From assembly GCF_003627155.1 (NCBI RefSeq), contig NZ_CP032621.1:372001-436000 (forward strand): 64,000 bases of DNA. Direction: 5' to 3'. The notes under the pieces were generated by a model, which was not told the DNA's origin, made no database searches, and was given only the letters and a program-made list of their open reading frames with translations. The position numbers and the translations under genes are program-made. How positions within the stretch are numbered: position 1 is the first letter of the stretch; each line of letters opens with the position of its first letter. The stretch comes from Streptococcus gwangjuense (GTDB lineage Bacteria > Bacillota > Bacilli > Lactobacillales > Streptococcaceae). This document shows positions 37,805 to 48,890 of the stretch, piece by piece.

Positions 37805-37894
37805 TATCATTTCCACTTCCATCAGCTAGCATTACCTAGATTGAGTCAAAGGGTCTAACAGTCGTTAATCTCAGCTTTACGCACCCCTAGTGGT
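37805..37894 (-). promoter_or_regulatory. TPP riboswitch 3, upstream of thiD
   Basis: Read on the - strand: CTAGGGGTGCGTAAAGCTGA, GACCCTTTGACTCAATCTAG, GTAATGCTAGC and GGAAGTGGAAATGA, the classic THI box with a longer P3 region than leaders 1 and 2. It lies 90-180 bases upstream of thiD, so expression stops when TPP is abundant. Confidence 0.93.
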
Positions 37895-38011
37895 TGTTTT
37901 CTTTTTTCTTTAGTATAGCATATTTTTATAGTTTATATAGTAAAATTTGACTGCAAATCATTTATCATATTGTTAAAATTCAATTTTTTAAAGAAAAGAT
38001 AAATTTCATAG

Positions 38012-38063
38012 TTGACAAATGTAGATTTTTGAAGTATACTAATAATTGTAATCGACAAATGTA
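38012..38063 (+). promoter_or_regulatory. cop promoter with two CopY operators
   Basis: TTGACA (38012-38017), 17 bp, TATACT (38035-38040). Two identical copies of GACAAATGTAGATTT start at 38014 and 38054, each with the TACANNTGTA-like cop box core ACAAATGT. One covers the -35 and one lies downstream of the -10, as in known CopY repression. Confidence 0.9.
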
Positions 38064-38081
38064 GATTTAGGAGGTGTGATG

Positions 38082-38477
38082 ATGCAGATTTCAGATGCAG
38101 AATGGCAGGTCATGAAAATTATTTGGATGCAAGGAGAGCAGACCAGTATGGATTTGATCAGGGTTCTGGCGGAGCGGTTCGACTGGTCCAAGTCAACCAT
38201 TCAAACTCTTTTGGCTCGTTTGGTTGAGAAAGAGTGTTTGACTCGGAAAAAAGAAGGCAAGTCTTTTGTCTATTCAGCACTTTTAACTTTGGACCAAAGT
38301 CGAGATTTGCTTGTCCAAGATATCAAGGACAAGGTTTGTTCTCGTAGGATTAAGAACTTGTTGGCTGATTTGATTGCTGAATGTGATTTTACTCAGGCTG
38401 ACTTGGAAGACTTGGAAGCTGTGATTTCTGAGAAGAAATCAAGCGCTGTAACAGAAGTAAAATGTAATTGTATGTAA
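38082..38477 (+). CDS. copY: Copper-responsive repressor CopY
   Basis: 131 residues from ATG 38082; the GTG at 38076 and ATG at 38079 are too close to AGGAGG (38069-38074). It is a BlaI/CopY winged helix protein (ISDAEWQVMKIIW; SKSTIQTLLARLVEK) ending in KCNC, the metal-binding cysteine pair. Copper binding should release it from the two operators upstream. It is the first gene of copY-cupA-copA. Confidence 0.95.
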   Translation: MQISDAEWQVMKIIWMQGEQTSMDLIRVLAERFDWSKSTIQTLLARLVEKECLTRKKEGKSFVYSALLTLDQSRDLLVQDIKDKVCSRRIKNLLADLIAECDFTQADLEDLEAVISEKKSSAVTEVKCNCM

Positions 38478-38487
38478 AGGAGACGTC

Positions 38488-38859
38488 ATGTTGAATATTA
38501 TTGTAACCATTATTTGTATTGCCCTTATCGCGTTTATCTTGTTCTGGTTTTTCAAAAAGCCTGAAAAATCTGGACAAAAGGCCCAGCAAAAAAACGGCTA
38601 CCAAGAGATTCGAGTGGAGGTCATGGGGGGCTATACGCCTGAGTTGATTATCCTCAAGAAATCAGTGCCAGCCCGCATTGTCTTTGACCGTAAGGACTCT
38701 TCACCCTGTCTGGACCAAATTGTTTTTCCAGATTTTGGTGTACATGCGGACCTGCCAATGGGTGAAGAGTATGTAGTGGAAATCACGCCTGAGCAGGCTG
38801 GAGAGTATGGTTTCTCTTGTGGCATGAATATGATGCACGGCAAGATGATTGTAGAATAG
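38488..38859 (+). CDS. cupA: Membrane-anchored copper chaperone CupA
   Basis: 123 residues: N-terminal membrane helix (about 3-23) and a cupredoxin-like domain with Cys in SSPCLDQIVFPDFG and the metal site GFSCGMNMMHGKMIVE. It takes Cu(I) at the membrane and passes it to CopA. It starts 10 bases after copY with AAAGGAGA. Confidence 0.92.
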   Translation: MLNIIVTIICIALIAFILFWFFKKPEKSGQKAQQKNGYQEIRVEVMGGYTPELIILKKSVPARIVFDRKDSSPCLDQIVFPDFGVHADLPMGEEYVVEITPEQAGEYGFSCGMNMMHGKMIVE

Positions 38860-38868
38860 GAGAATGAT

Positions 38869-41112
38869 ATGACTGAAATTGTAAAAGCAAGTCTTGAAAA
38901 TGGTGTTCAAAAAATCCGTATCACGGCAGACAAAGGCTACCATCCAGCCCACATTCAACTGCAAAAAGGAGTTCCTGCTGAGATCACCTTTCACCGTGTA
39001 ACACCTTCAAACTGTTATAAGGAAATTCTGTTTGAAGAAGAAGGCATCTTGGAACCAATCGGCGTAGACGAAGAGAAAACAATTCGATTTACACCTCAAG
39101 AATTAGGTCAACATGAATTTTCTTGTGGTATGAAGATGCAAAAGGGAAGTTATACAGTTATTGAGAAGACTCGAAAATCTTTATCACTTTTACAGCGTTT
39201 TTGGGTTACTAGTATCTTTACTGTGCCTCTTGTGATTCTCATGATTGGGATGTCGACAGGAGGAATTAGTCACCAAGTCATGCGTTGGGGCACCTTTTTA
39301 GCCACAACACCGATTATGCTAGTAGCAGGTGGTCCTTATATCCAAAGTGCTTGGGCTAGTTTTAAAAAGCACAATGCCAACATGGATACCTTGGTTGCTC
39401 TGGGAACCCTAGTGGCCTATTTCTATAGCTTAGTTGCCCTCTTCGCTGGCCTCCCCGTTTACTTTGAAAGTGCTGCCTTTATCTTCTTCTTCGTTCTTAT
39501 GGGAGCCGTTTTTGAGGAGAAAATGCGGAAAAATACTTCCCAAGCTGTGGAGAAATTACTTGACTTGCAGGCTAAAACTGCAGAAGTCTTGCGTGAGGAT
39601 AACTATGTTCAAGTCCCTTTGGAGCAAGTCAAGGTAGGTGACTTGATTCGAGTGCGTCCCGGTGAAAAGATTGCGGTTGATGGTATTGTAGTGGAAGGTG
39701 TGTCTAGCATTGATGAATCCATGGTGACTGGTGAGAGTCTGCCTGTGGACAAGACAGTTGGAGATACCGTCATTGGTTCAACCATCAATAATAGTGGAAC
39801 ACTTGTTTTTAGAGCAGAAAAAGTTGGTTCAGAGACTGTTTTGGCTCAGATTGTGGATTTTGTGAAGAAAGCTCAGACAAGTCGTGCGCCGATTCAGGAC
39901 TTGACGGATAAAATTTCAGGCATTTTTGTCCCAGCCGTTGTCATTTTAGGGATTGTGACCTTTTGGGTTTGGTTCGTCTTGCTCAGGGATAGTGTAGTTG
40001 TGCTTGGAGCGAGCTTTGTGTCTTCGCTTCTCTATGGAGTAGCAGTTCTGATTATTGCCTGCCCTTGTGCCTTGGGACTTGCAACACCGACAGCCCTTAT
40101 GGTGGGGACAGGTCGCAGTGCCAAGATGGGAGTTCTCCTCAAAAATGGAACGGTTCTACAGGAAATCCAGAAAGTCCAAACTATTGTCTTTGATAAAACA
40201 GGAACTTTGACTGAAGGGAAACCTGTGGTCACAGATATCATCGGCGACGAAGTAGAAGTGCTTGGATTGGCAGCTTCCTTGGAAGAAGCTTCTCAACACC
40301 CACTGGCTGAAGCCGTTGTGAAACGAGCGAGTGAAGCTGGACTTGAGTTTCACACTGTGGAAAATTTCCAAGCCTTGCACGGAAAAGGTGTTTCAGGGCA
40401 AATCAATGGAAAACAAGTTTTGCTTGGAAATGCTAAAATGCTGGATGGCATGGATATTTCTAGCATTTATCAAGAAAAACTAGAAGAATTGGAAAAAGAA
40501 GCTAAGACAGTTGTGTTCTTAGCTGTTGAGAATGAAATCAAAGGCTTGCTTGCTTTGCAAGATATTCCTAAGGAAAACGCTAAGCTTGCCATCAGTCAGT
40601 TGAAAAAACGAGGTCTTAAAACAGTCATGCTGACAGGAGACAATGCTGGTGTGGCGCGTGCAATTGCCGATCAGATCGGAATCGAAGAGGTTATTGCAGG
40701 TGTCTTACCAGAAGAAAAAGCCCATGAAATCCATAAACTGCAATCAGTTGGAAAAGTAGCCTTTGTTGGGGACGGTATCAATGACGCTCCTGCCCTCAGT
40801 GTAGCAGATGTGGGGATTGCTATGGGAGCTGGAACAGATATTGCCATCGAGTCAGCAGATTTGGTGTTGACAACTAATAACCTCCTAGGAGTGGTTCGTG
40901 CCTTTGACATGAGTAAGAAAACCTTTAATCGAATTCTGCTCAATCTTTTCTGGGCCTTTATCTACAATGTCGCCGGAATTCCGATTGCAGCAGGAGTCTT
41001 TTCAGGTGTTGGACTGGCTCTCAACCCAGAACTGGCAGGTCTAGCCATGGCCTTTAGTTCTGTATCTGTTCTGACTAGTTCCCTTCTCTTAAACTTTAGT
41101 AAAATAGATTAA
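38869..41112 (+). CDS. copA: Copper-exporting P1B-type ATPase CopA
   Basis: 747 residues. The N-terminal domain is cupredoxin-like ([15 protein letters not shown], about 83-97), as in CupA, instead of the usual CxxC domain. Eight membrane helices carry CPCALG (about 397), with TGES in the actuator domain, DKTGTLT (phosphorylated Asp about 442), HP motif, GDGINDAP (about 634) and the final helices. It pumps Cu(I) out of the cell. It begins 9 bases after cupA. Confidence 0.96.
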   Translation: MTEIVKASLENGVQKIRITADKGYHPAHIQLQKGVPAEITFHRVTPSNCYKEILFEEEGILEPIGVDEEKTIRFTPQELGQHEFSCGMKMQKGSYTVIEKTRKSLSLLQRFWVTSIFTVPLVILMIGMSTGGISHQVMRWGTFLATTPIMLVAGGPYIQSAWASFKKHNANMDTLVALGTLVAYFYSLVALFAGLPVYFESAAFIFFFVLMGAVFEEKMRKNTSQAVEKLLDLQAKTAEVLREDNYVQVPLEQVKVGDLIRVRPGEKIAVDGIVVEGVSSIDESMVTGESLPVDKTVGDTVIGSTINNSGTLVFRAEKVGSETVLAQIVDFVKKAQTSRAPIQDLTDKISGIFVPAVVILGIVTFWVWFVLLRDSVVVLGASFVSSLLYGVAVLIIACPCALGLATPTALMVGTGRSAKMGVLLKNGTVLQEIQKVQTIVFDKTGTLTEGKPVVTDIIGDEVEVLGLAASLEEASQHPLAEAVVKRASEAGLEFHTVENFQALHGKGVSGQINGKQVLLGNAKMLDGMDISSIYQEKLEELEKEAKTVVFLAVENEIKGLLALQDIPKENAKLAISQLKKRGLKTVMLTGDNAGVARAIADQIGIEEVIAGVLPEEKAHEIHKLQSVGKVAFVGDGINDAPALSVADVGIAMGAGTDIAIESADLVLTTNNLLGVVRAFDMSKKTFNRILLNLFWAFIYNVAGIPIAAGVFSGVGLALNPELAGLAMAFSSVSVLTSSLLLNFSKID

Positions 41113-41131
41113 AAGCGGGCTTGCTCGCTTT

Positions 41132-41250
41132 TTATACTCTTCAAAAATCTCTTCAAACCACGTCAGTTTTGTCTGCAACCTCAAAGCTGTGTTTTGAGCA
41201 ACCTGCGGCTAGCTTTCTAGTTTGCTCTGTGATTTTCATTGAGTATTATA
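41132..41250 (+). repeat. BOX element without boxB, forward
   Basis: TATACTCTTCAAAAATCTCT start and TGATTTTCATTGAGTATTAT end, with CAAAGCTGTGTTTTGAG inside. It lies between copA and spxB. Confidence 0.9.
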
Positions 41251-41261
41251 AAACAGAATTT

Positions 41262-41275
41262 AAAAACGTTTTCAA
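41262..41275 (+). promoter_or_regulatory. Candidate cre site 1 before spxB
   Basis: AAAAACGTTTTCAA fits the core of CcpA sites, 160 bases upstream of spxB. Confidence 0.55.
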
Positions 41276-41363
41276 ACTGTACTGTAATAGAGAATAAAAA
41301 CTTCTGAGCAGATTCTTAGTAAAGTCAAAATAAATGTGATAAATTAGTATTGTAAAAATTTAC

Positions 41364-41377
41364 TGAAACGTTTTCAA
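41364..41377 (+). promoter_or_regulatory. Candidate cre site 2 before spxB
   Basis: TGAAACGTTTTCAA, nearly the full cre palindrome (one base short in the left half), 58 bases before the spxB start. CcpA control of spxB is established in pneumococcus. Confidence 0.65.
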
Positions 41378-41434
41378 AAACTATATGAAACCTTTTTTAG
41401 TAGATTTAAAAATATTTGAAGGAGAGTTATCATT

Positions 41435-43210
41435 ATGACTCAAGGGAAAATTACTGCATCTGCAGCAATGCTTAATGTATTGAAAACATGGGGCGTAGAC
41501 ACTATCTACGGTATCCCATCAGGAACACTCAGCTCATTGATGGATGCTTTGGCTGAAGACAAAGACATCCGCTTCTTGCAAGTTCGCCACGAAGAAACAG
41601 GTGCTCTTGCAGCGGTTATGCAAGCTAAATTCGGCGGCTCAATCGGGGTTGCAGTTGGTTCAGGTGGTCCAGGTGCGACTCACTTGATTAACGGTGTTTA
41701 CGATGCAGCTATGGATAACACTCCATTCCTAGCAATCCTTGGATCACGTCCAGTTAACGAACTCAACATGGATGCTTTCCAAGAATTGAACCAAAACCCA
41801 ATGTACAACGGTATCGCTGTATATAACAAACGTGTAGCTTACGCTGAGCAATTGCCAAAAGTTATTGACGAAGCTTGCCGTGCTGCAGTTTCTAAAAAAG
41901 GTCCAGCTGTTGTTGAAATCCCAGTAAACTTCGGTTTCCAAGAAATCGACGAAAACTCATACTATGGATCAGGTTCATACGAGCGTTCATTCATCGCTCC
42001 TGCTTTGAACGAAGTTGAAATCGACAAAGCTGTTGAAATCTTGAACAATGCTGAACGTCCAGTTATCTATGCTGGTTACGGTGGTGTGAAAGCTGGTGAA
42101 GTGATCACTGAATTGTCACGTAAAATCAAAGCACCAATCATCACAACTGGTAAAAACTTTGAAGCTTTCGAATGGAACTATGAAGGTTTGACAGGTTCTG
42201 CTTACCGTGTTGGTTGGAAACCAGCCAACGAAGTGGTCTTTGAAGCAGACACAGTTCTTTTCCTTGGTTCAAACTTCCCATTTGCTGAAGTTTACGAAGC
42301 ATTCAAGAACACTGAAAAATTCATCCAAGTCGATATCGACCCTTACAAACTTGGTAAACGTCACGCCCTTGACGCTTCAATCCTTGGTGACGCAGGTCAA
42401 GCAGCTAAAGCTATCCTTGACAAAGTGAACCCAGTTGAATCTACTCCATGGTGGCGTGCAAACGTTAAGAACAACCAAAACTGGCGTGATTACATGAACA
42501 AACTCGAAGGTAAAACTGAGGGTGAATTGCAATTGTATCAAGTTTACAATGCAATCAACAAACATGCTGATCAAGACGCTATCTACTCAATCGACGTAGG
42601 TGACACTACTCAAACATCTACTCGTCACCTTCACATGACACCTAAGAACATGTGGCGTACATCTCCACTCTTTGCGACAATGGGTATTGCCCTTCCTGGT
42701 GGTATCGCTGCTAAGAAAGACAATCCAGATCGCCAAGTATGGAACATCATGGGTGACGGTGCATTCAACATGTGCTACCCAGACGTTATCACAAACGTTC
42801 AATACGACCTTCCAGTTATCAACGTTGTCTTCTCAAATGGTAAATATGCCTTCATCAAGGACAAATACGAAGACACAAACAAACACTTGTTTGGTTGTGA
42901 CTTCCCTAATGCTGACTATGCGAAAATCGCTGAAGCTCAAGGAGCTGTTGGATTTACAGTTGACCGTATCGAAGACATCGATGCAGTTGTTGCAGAAGCT
43001 GTTAAATTGAGCAAAGAAGGTAAAACTGTTGTTATCGATGCTCGCATCACTCCACACCGTCCACTTCCAGTAGAAGTACTTGAATTGGATCCAAAACTTC
43101 ACTCAGAAGAAGCAATCAAAGCCTTCAAGGAAAAATACGAAGCAGAAGAACTCGTACCATTCCGCCTCTTCTTGGAAGAAGAAGGTTTGCAATCACGCGC
43201 AATTAAATAA
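41435..43210 (+). CDS. spxB: Pyruvate oxidase
   Basis: 591 residues. A TPP enzyme of the acetolactate synthase fold: N-terminal Glu in [16 protein letters not shown], the FAD/central domain, and the TPP motif [13 protein letters not shown]...[13 protein letters not shown] (about 436-472). It makes acetyl phosphate, CO2 and H2O2 from pyruvate and is the main peroxide source in mitis-group streptococci. Codon use is highly biased, indicating strong expression. AAGGAGAG precedes the ATG. Two cre-like sites lie upstream. Confidence 0.97.
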   Translation: MTQGKITASAAMLNVLKTWGVDTIYGIPSGTLSSLMDALAEDKDIRFLQVRHEETGALAAVMQAKFGGSIGVAVGSGGPGATHLINGVYDAAMDNTPFLAILGSRPVNELNMDAFQELNQNPMYNGIAVYNKRVAYAEQLPKVIDEACRAAVSKKGPAVVEIPVNFGFQEIDENSYYGSGSYERSFIAPALNEVEIDKAVEILNNAERPVIYAGYGGVKAGEVITELSRKIKAPIITTGKNFEAFEWNYEGLTGSAYRVGWKPANEVVFEADTVLFLGSNFPFAEVYEAFKNTEKFIQVDIDPYKLGKRHALDASILGDAGQAAKAILDKVNPVESTPWWRANVKNNQNWRDYMNKLEGKTEGELQLYQVYNAINKHADQDAIYSIDVGDTTQTSTRHLHMTPKNMWRTSPLFATMGIALPGGIAAKKDNPDRQVWNIMGDGAFNMCYPDVITNVQYDLPVINVVFSNGKYAFIKDKYEDTNKHLFGCDFPNADYAKIAEAQGAVGFTVDRIEDIDAVVAEAVKLSKEGKTVVIDARITPHRPLPVEVLELDPKLHSEEAIKAFKEKYEAEELVPFRLFLEEEGLQSRAIK

Positions 43211-43211
43211 T

Positions 43212-43316
43212 TCCTCTCGTCGAAAATCAAATTTAAACTGTGTTATCTTCACCTTGCCGTACTTCAGTACTGCCTGCGGTTCGATGCCTTGTTTATTCTT
43301 TGATTTTCTTAGAGCG
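43212..43316 (+). repeat. Divergent BOX-like repeat
   Basis: CTCTCGTCGAAAATCAAATT at the left, ACCTTGCCGTACTTCAGTAC in the middle, and TATTCTTTGATTTTCTTAGA at the right follow the boxA-boxC order but with many changes. It fills the spxB 3' gap. Confidence 0.6.
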
Positions 43317-43323
43317 AAACTTA

Positions 43324-43350
43324 AAAAGATCGGAGCAATCCGGTCTTTTT
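43324..43350 (+). terminator. Intrinsic terminator between spxB and the VOC gene
   Basis: Stem AAAAGATCGG/CCGGTCTTTT (43324-43333, 43340-43349, one G-U) with T run. A second hairpin with the same arms follows the VOC gene. Confidence 0.75.
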
Positions 43351-43364
43351 CTGGAGGATAGTAA

Positions 43365-43712
43365 ATGAATTTAAATCAATTAGATATTATCGTTTCAGAT
43401 GTTCCCCAAGTCTGTGCTGACTTGGAGCGTATTTTGGATAAAAAGTCCGATTATGTTGATGACAGTTTTGCTCAGTTTACGATTGGCAATCACTGTCTGA
43501 TGTTGTCCCAAAATCATTTGATTCCTTTGGAAGTTTTTCAGTCAGGAATCATTCTTCATATCGAGGTTGAGGATGTAGACCAGAACTACAAACGGTTGAA
43601 CGAGCTTGGTATACAGGTTTTAAACGGTCCAACTGTAACCGATTGGGGAACAGAGTCCTTATTAGTTAAAGGTCCTGCTGGTCTAGTGCTTGATTTTTAT
43701 CGTATGAAATAA
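43365..43712 (+). CDS. VOC/glyoxalase-like small protein
   Basis: 115 residues, one vicinal-oxygen-chelate domain: LDIIVSDVP start, ILHIEVEDVD and LLVKGPAGLVLDFYR end. Such proteins act as dioxygenases, isomerases or drug-binding resistance proteins; the metal ligands cannot be fixed from sequence alone. GGAGGA lies 8 bases upstream. It stands alone between twin terminators. Confidence 0.8.
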   Translation: MNLNQLDIIVSDVPQVCADLERILDKKSDYVDDSFAQFTIGNHCLMLSQNHLIPLEVFQSGIILHIEVEDVDQNYKRLNELGIQVLNGPTVTDWGTESLLVKGPAGLVLDFYRMK

Positions 43713-43778
43713 GGCGCTTAGTCATTTGAAGATAACCTTAACTATTCTTAAAACAGAATGTGAGAATATGAACTATTG

Positions 43779-43806
43779 AAAAGATCGGACGAATCCGGTC
43801 TTTTTC
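43779..43806 (+). terminator. Intrinsic terminator after the VOC gene
   Basis: Same ten-bp arms as at 43324 (43779-43788, 43795-43804), with a different loop and a T run. Confidence 0.8.
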
Positions 43807-43966
43807 TTATCACAAGATTGTGATAGTTTACATTTTTATAACAAAATTCTCAGAGTCTTGCTTGTTTTTGCATCAAACATATAAGCAAGTTCAGCCCCAT
43901 CATTACCTAGATAGTTTCAAACTTTTTGTCTCCTTTTTAGTATAATAGAACTATCAAATCAAGTGA

Positions 43967-45415
<1,449 letters not shown>

Positions 45416-45535
45416 AGCACATTTGTTCACTATTTTTATAAAATCTTCTCTCTACTTTATATAATAGGAAAAAGAGTTTAATAAGACCTAGCTTTTTGCT
45501 ATAATGAGGGGAGAAAAATCAGACAGGAGAATAAG

Positions 45536-46480
45536 ATGTCAGAACCATTATTTTTACAATCAGTTATGCAAGAAAAAATCTGGGGTGGAACCAAGCTACG
45601 TGATGAGTTTGGCTACGACATCCCAAGTGAAAAAATCGGAGAATATTGGGCCATCTCAGCCCACCCAAATGGTGTCTCTAAAGTTGCCAATGGTCGCTAC
45701 GAGGGAACAGACCTAGCTACTTTGTATGCGGAACGCCGTGAGTTGTTTGGCAATCGTCCAGAACCTGTATTTCCACTGTTGACCAAGATTCTGGATGCCA
45801 ACGACTGGCTCAGTGTCCAAGTTCACCCAGACGATGCCTATGGACTAGAGCATGAAGGCGAGCTTGGAAAAACAGAATGCTGGTATATTATCGCTGCAGA
45901 CGAAGGTTCAGAGATTATCTACGGTCACAATGCCAAGTCAAAAGAAGAACTCCGCCAGCAAATCGAGGACAAGAACTGGGATGCCTTGCTGACAAAAGTG
46001 CCTGTTAAGGCTGGAGATTTCTTCTATGTACCAAGTGGAACCATGCACGCCATCGGTGCTGGTATCTTGATTCTTGAAACCCAGCAGTCTAGCGATACAA
46101 CTTACCGTGTCTATGACTTTGACCGTAAGGACGACAAGGGCAACTTGCGTGAACTTCATCTTGAAAAATCAATCGATGTTTTGAACATTGGCGAGCCTGC
46201 CAATAGCCGTCCTGTGACTATCCAAGCAGATGATTTGCGTTCAACTTTGCTTGTCTCTAATGATTTCTTTGCAGTTTACAAGTGGGAAATTAATGGGAAA
46301 GTTGACTTTGAAAAGACAGCTGACTACAGCTTGTTCAGTGTCTTGGCTGGTCAAGGTCAACTAACTGTTGACGGGAAAAATTATCCAATTCAAAAAGGTA
46401 GCCACTTTATCCTACCAAGTGATGTTGAAGCTTGGACCTTGGAAGGGCAAGATTTAGAATTGATTGTTAGTCATCCATAA
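45536..46480 (+). CDS. manA: Mannose-6-phosphate isomerase, type I
   Basis: 314 residues. Zinc-site residues are in SVQVHPDDAYG and GELGKTECWYI, with FFYVPSGTMHAIGAG as the second His region. It interconverts mannose 6-phosphate and fructose 6-phosphate. The extended -10 TGC then TATAAT (45500-45505) and AGGAGAATAAG precede the start. Single gene with its own terminator. Confidence 0.95.
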   Translation: MSEPLFLQSVMQEKIWGGTKLRDEFGYDIPSEKIGEYWAISAHPNGVSKVANGRYEGTDLATLYAERRELFGNRPEPVFPLLTKILDANDWLSVQVHPDDAYGLEHEGELGKTECWYIIAADEGSEIIYGHNAKSKEELRQQIEDKNWDALLTKVPVKAGDFFYVPSGTMHAIGAGILILETQQSSDTTYRVYDFDRKDDKGNLRELHLEKSIDVLNIGEPANSRPVTIQADDLRSTLLVSNDFFAVYKWEINGKVDFEKTADYSLFSVLAGQGQLTVDGKNYPIQKGSHFILPSDVEAWTLEGQDLELIVSHP

Positions 46481-46485
46481 AAAAG

Positions 46486-46518
46486 AAAGGGCCTGAGTTT
46501 ACTACTCAAGTCCTTTTT
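46486..46518. terminator. Terminator between manA and the NSS transporter
   Basis: Imperfect stem (46486-46498 with about 46504-46515) with T run on the + side; convergent genes share it. Confidence 0.75.
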
Positions 46519-46520
46519 GA

Positions 46521-47861
46521 TTACATAAATTGGGCGATGAAGACCACGATGATGATGATTGGAATGATGAAACGAAGAAGGAAGAGCCAGACTTGGAACA
46601 GTCCCTGTTTCCATGCTGTTTCATCGAGATGGAGTTCCTCCATTGCAAGAGCCTTTTTAAAGATATAGCCTGTAAAAAGTGAAAGGCAGAGAGCTCCAAA
46701 TGGCATGAGGAGATTGGAGACCAAGAAGTCCATAGCGTCAAAGAAGGTCTTCCCAAAAATGTGAACATCCGCCATAACACCGTAAGATAGGGCTGAAGGA
46801 ATTCCAAAGACAAAGGTCAAGATTCCTAAAATAGCACTCCATTTGGCACGTTTGCTGTTGTCCTGATTGGTGATATTACCCACATTGATTTCCAGCATAA
46901 CGACAGAAGAAGTGACTGTCGCAAAGAGGAAGAGCAAGAGGAAGAGGATGTAGAAAATGGTTCCAAAAGGCATCTTGTCAAAGAGTTGAGGCAAGACGAT
47001 AAAGAGCAAGCTCGGTCCCCCTTCAGACTGGATATTGAAGGCTGACATGGCTGGGAAAATGGCTAGTCCTGCCATGATGGATACTGAGATATTCATGGCA
47101 ACGATGGAAATCCCTGACTGGACCAGATTGGTTTTCTTGTCCAAGTAAGAAGCATAGGTCAGCATGGCTGTAACCCCTAGTGAGAGGGCAAAGAAAGATT
47201 GTCCCAGAGCATAGAGGAGACCAGCGCTGGTCAGTTTTGAAAAGTCTGGTTTGAGGAAGTAAAGAACGCCTTCCATGGAATTTGGCAAACTGAGAGAGCG
47301 CCCGATGATGACGACAAAGATGATAAAGAGCAGAGGCATCATGACTTTCGAAGCTCTTTCAATCCCTTTTTGAACCCCACGTGATACAATGAAGATATTC
47401 AATAGGATAAAGGCTGCTTGAGCTCCTAGGGCAATGGCTGGATTTGAAATGATTGAAGTAAATAACTGAGCATAATCACCCGTTCCGCCAAGTTGGAACA
47501 ATTTTCCAAACTCGATGCCTAGATAAACCAGAATCCATCCCCCGATAACACTGTAGAAAGATAAGAGGATAAAGAGGGCAAAGGCACCAATCCAACCGAT
47601 AAAATTGTACTTGCTATTCTTGCCTAATTTTCCAAAGGTTTTAATCCCAGAGACACCAGCACTTCTGCCGAGGGCAAATTCAGCTAGCAAAAGAGGGAAA
47701 CCAATTAGAATAGTGGAAATGAGAAAGACCAGTAAAAAGCCTCCTCCACCGTTAGCAGCAGTCATATAGGGAAACTTCCAAACAGCACCAAGTCCGATGG
47801 CTGAACCAGCAGATGCTAGGATAAAGCCCAGTTTAGAACCCCATTGCGATTTTTCAGACAT
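46521..47861 (-). CDS. Sodium-dependent NSS-family transporter
   Basis: 446 residues from ATG 47861 with GGAG 7 bases before it; an upstream in-frame start at 47924 is not used because it would add a non-family extension. The N-terminus WGSKLGFILASAGSAIGLGAVWKFPYM is the diagnostic sodium/substrate site of LeuT-like transporters. Eleven to twelve helices. Likely substrate is an amino acid; not determined. Confidence 0.93.
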   Translation of the reverse strand: MSEKSQWGSKLGFILASAGSAIGLGAVWKFPYMTAANGGGGFLLVFLISTILIGFPLLLAEFALGRSAGVSGIKTFGKLGKNSKYNFIGWIGAFALFILLSFYSVIGGWILVYLGIEFGKLFQLGGTGDYAQLFTSIISNPAIALGAQAAFILLNIFIVSRGVQKGIERASKVMMPLLFIIFVVIIGRSLSLPNSMEGVLYFLKPDFSKLTSAGLLYALGQSFFALSLGVTAMLTYASYLDKKTNLVQSGISIVAMNISVSIMAGLAIFPAMSAFNIQSEGGPSLLFIVLPQLFDKMPFGTIFYILFLLLFLFATVTSSVVMLEINVGNITNQDNSKRAKWSAILGILTFVFGIPSALSYGVMADVHIFGKTFFDAMDFLVSNLLMPFGALCLSLFTGYIFKKALAMEELHLDETAWKQGLFQVWLFLLRFIIPIIIIVVFIAQFM

Positions 47862-48057
47862 AGTTAAACTCCTAAAATTAGTATTACAAAAGAAAAAGCT
47901 ACTGCCCTTGGCAAATAGCCTCATAAGTACTCAAAATGAGCCTTTCTTTTGATTGATAGACTTGACTATCCTATCATGTTTTCTAAGGTCTGTCAAGAAA
48001 ACCATTTTCAAGCTTTTACACCTTTCTCAAAAAGTTTAAAAAAATTCATAAAAACGC

Positions 48058-48088
48058 TTGACTCTGACCTAAGGGGAGGGGTTATACT
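48058..48088 (+). promoter_or_regulatory. MerR-type promoter with 19-bp spacer
   Basis: TTGACT (48058-48063) and TATACT (48083-48088) are separated by 19 bp, 2 bp more than normal. The spacer holds ACCTAAGGGGAGGGGT, an imperfect dyad. Elongated spacers are the mark of MerR-activated promoters, so the gene probably controls itself. Confidence 0.75.
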
Positions 48089-48108
48089 ATCAATGTAAGG
48101 AGGAAATC

Positions 48109-48849
48109 ATGTACCATATAAAAGAAGCTGCGCAGCTTTCGGGCGTCTCTGTCAAGACCCTCCACCACTACGATAAGATAGGACTTTTGGTTCCTTTAAA
48201 GTCAGAAAATGGCTATCGAACCTACAGTCAGGAGGATTTGGAACGCCTTCAGGTCATTCTTTACTATAAATATCTAGGCTTTTCTTTAGAAAAAATAGCA
48301 GAGCTATTAAAGGAAGAAAGGACAGATTTATTGCCTCATTTGACTAGGCAGTTGGACTATTTGACTCGAGAAAGGGAACATCTGGATACCTTGATTTCAA
48401 CCTTGCAAAAAACCATTCAAGAACAAAAAGGAGAAAGAGAAATGAGCATTCAAGAGAAATTTGCTGGATTTAACTACCAAGACCATCAAAAATACCACCA
48501 AGAGGCGGTAGAGAAATATGGACAAGAAGTCATGGACCAAGCGCTCGAGCGCCAAAAAGGTCACGAAGACGAAGCTACGGCTGCCTTTAACCAGGTTTTT
48601 CGAGCCTTGTCACAAAATTTTCAAGCTGGACTGCCTGTAACAGCAACAGAAAACCAAGAAGAAGCAGGCAAACTCTTGAAAGCCATCCGAACTTATGGAT
48701 TTGACTGCTCTATTGAGGTATTCGGTCATATCGGTAAAGGCTACGTCTACAACCCAGAATTTAAGGAAAACATTGACAAATTTGGAATTGGAACAGCCCA
48801 GTACACATCAGATGTCATTGCCTATTATGTCCAAACTCAGACAAAATAA
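48109..48849 (+). CDS. MerR-family regulator with TipAS-like domain
   Basis: 246 residues. N-terminal MerR helix-turn-helix (YHIKEAAQLSGVSVKTLHHYDKIGLL; ENGYRTYSQEDLERL), coiled-coil dimer helix (about 75-112) and a C-terminal TipAS-type domain (about 120-246) with GFNYQDHQKYHQEAVEKYG. TipAS domains bind thiopeptide or other drugs and trigger the promoter. The drug here is unknown. AAGGAGG precedes the ATG. Confidence 0.92.
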   Translation: MYHIKEAAQLSGVSVKTLHHYDKIGLLVPLKSENGYRTYSQEDLERLQVILYYKYLGFSLEKIAELLKEERTDLLPHLTRQLDYLTREREHLDTLISTLQKTIQEQKGEREMSIQEKFAGFNYQDHQKYHQEAVEKYGQEVMDQALERQKGHEDEATAAFNQVFRALSQNFQAGLPVTATENQEEAGKLLKAIRTYGFDCSIEVFGHIGKGYVYNPEFKENIDKFGIGTAQYTSDVIAYYVQTQTK

Positions 48850-48876
48850 AATCGGAGGAGCATTCTTCCGATTTTT
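48848..48876. terminator. Terminator after the MerR gene
   Basis: Stem AAAATCGGA/TCCGATTTT (48848-48856, 48867-48875) with a T run. Confidence 0.8.
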
Positions 48877-48890
48877 ACTAAATTCAAGCA

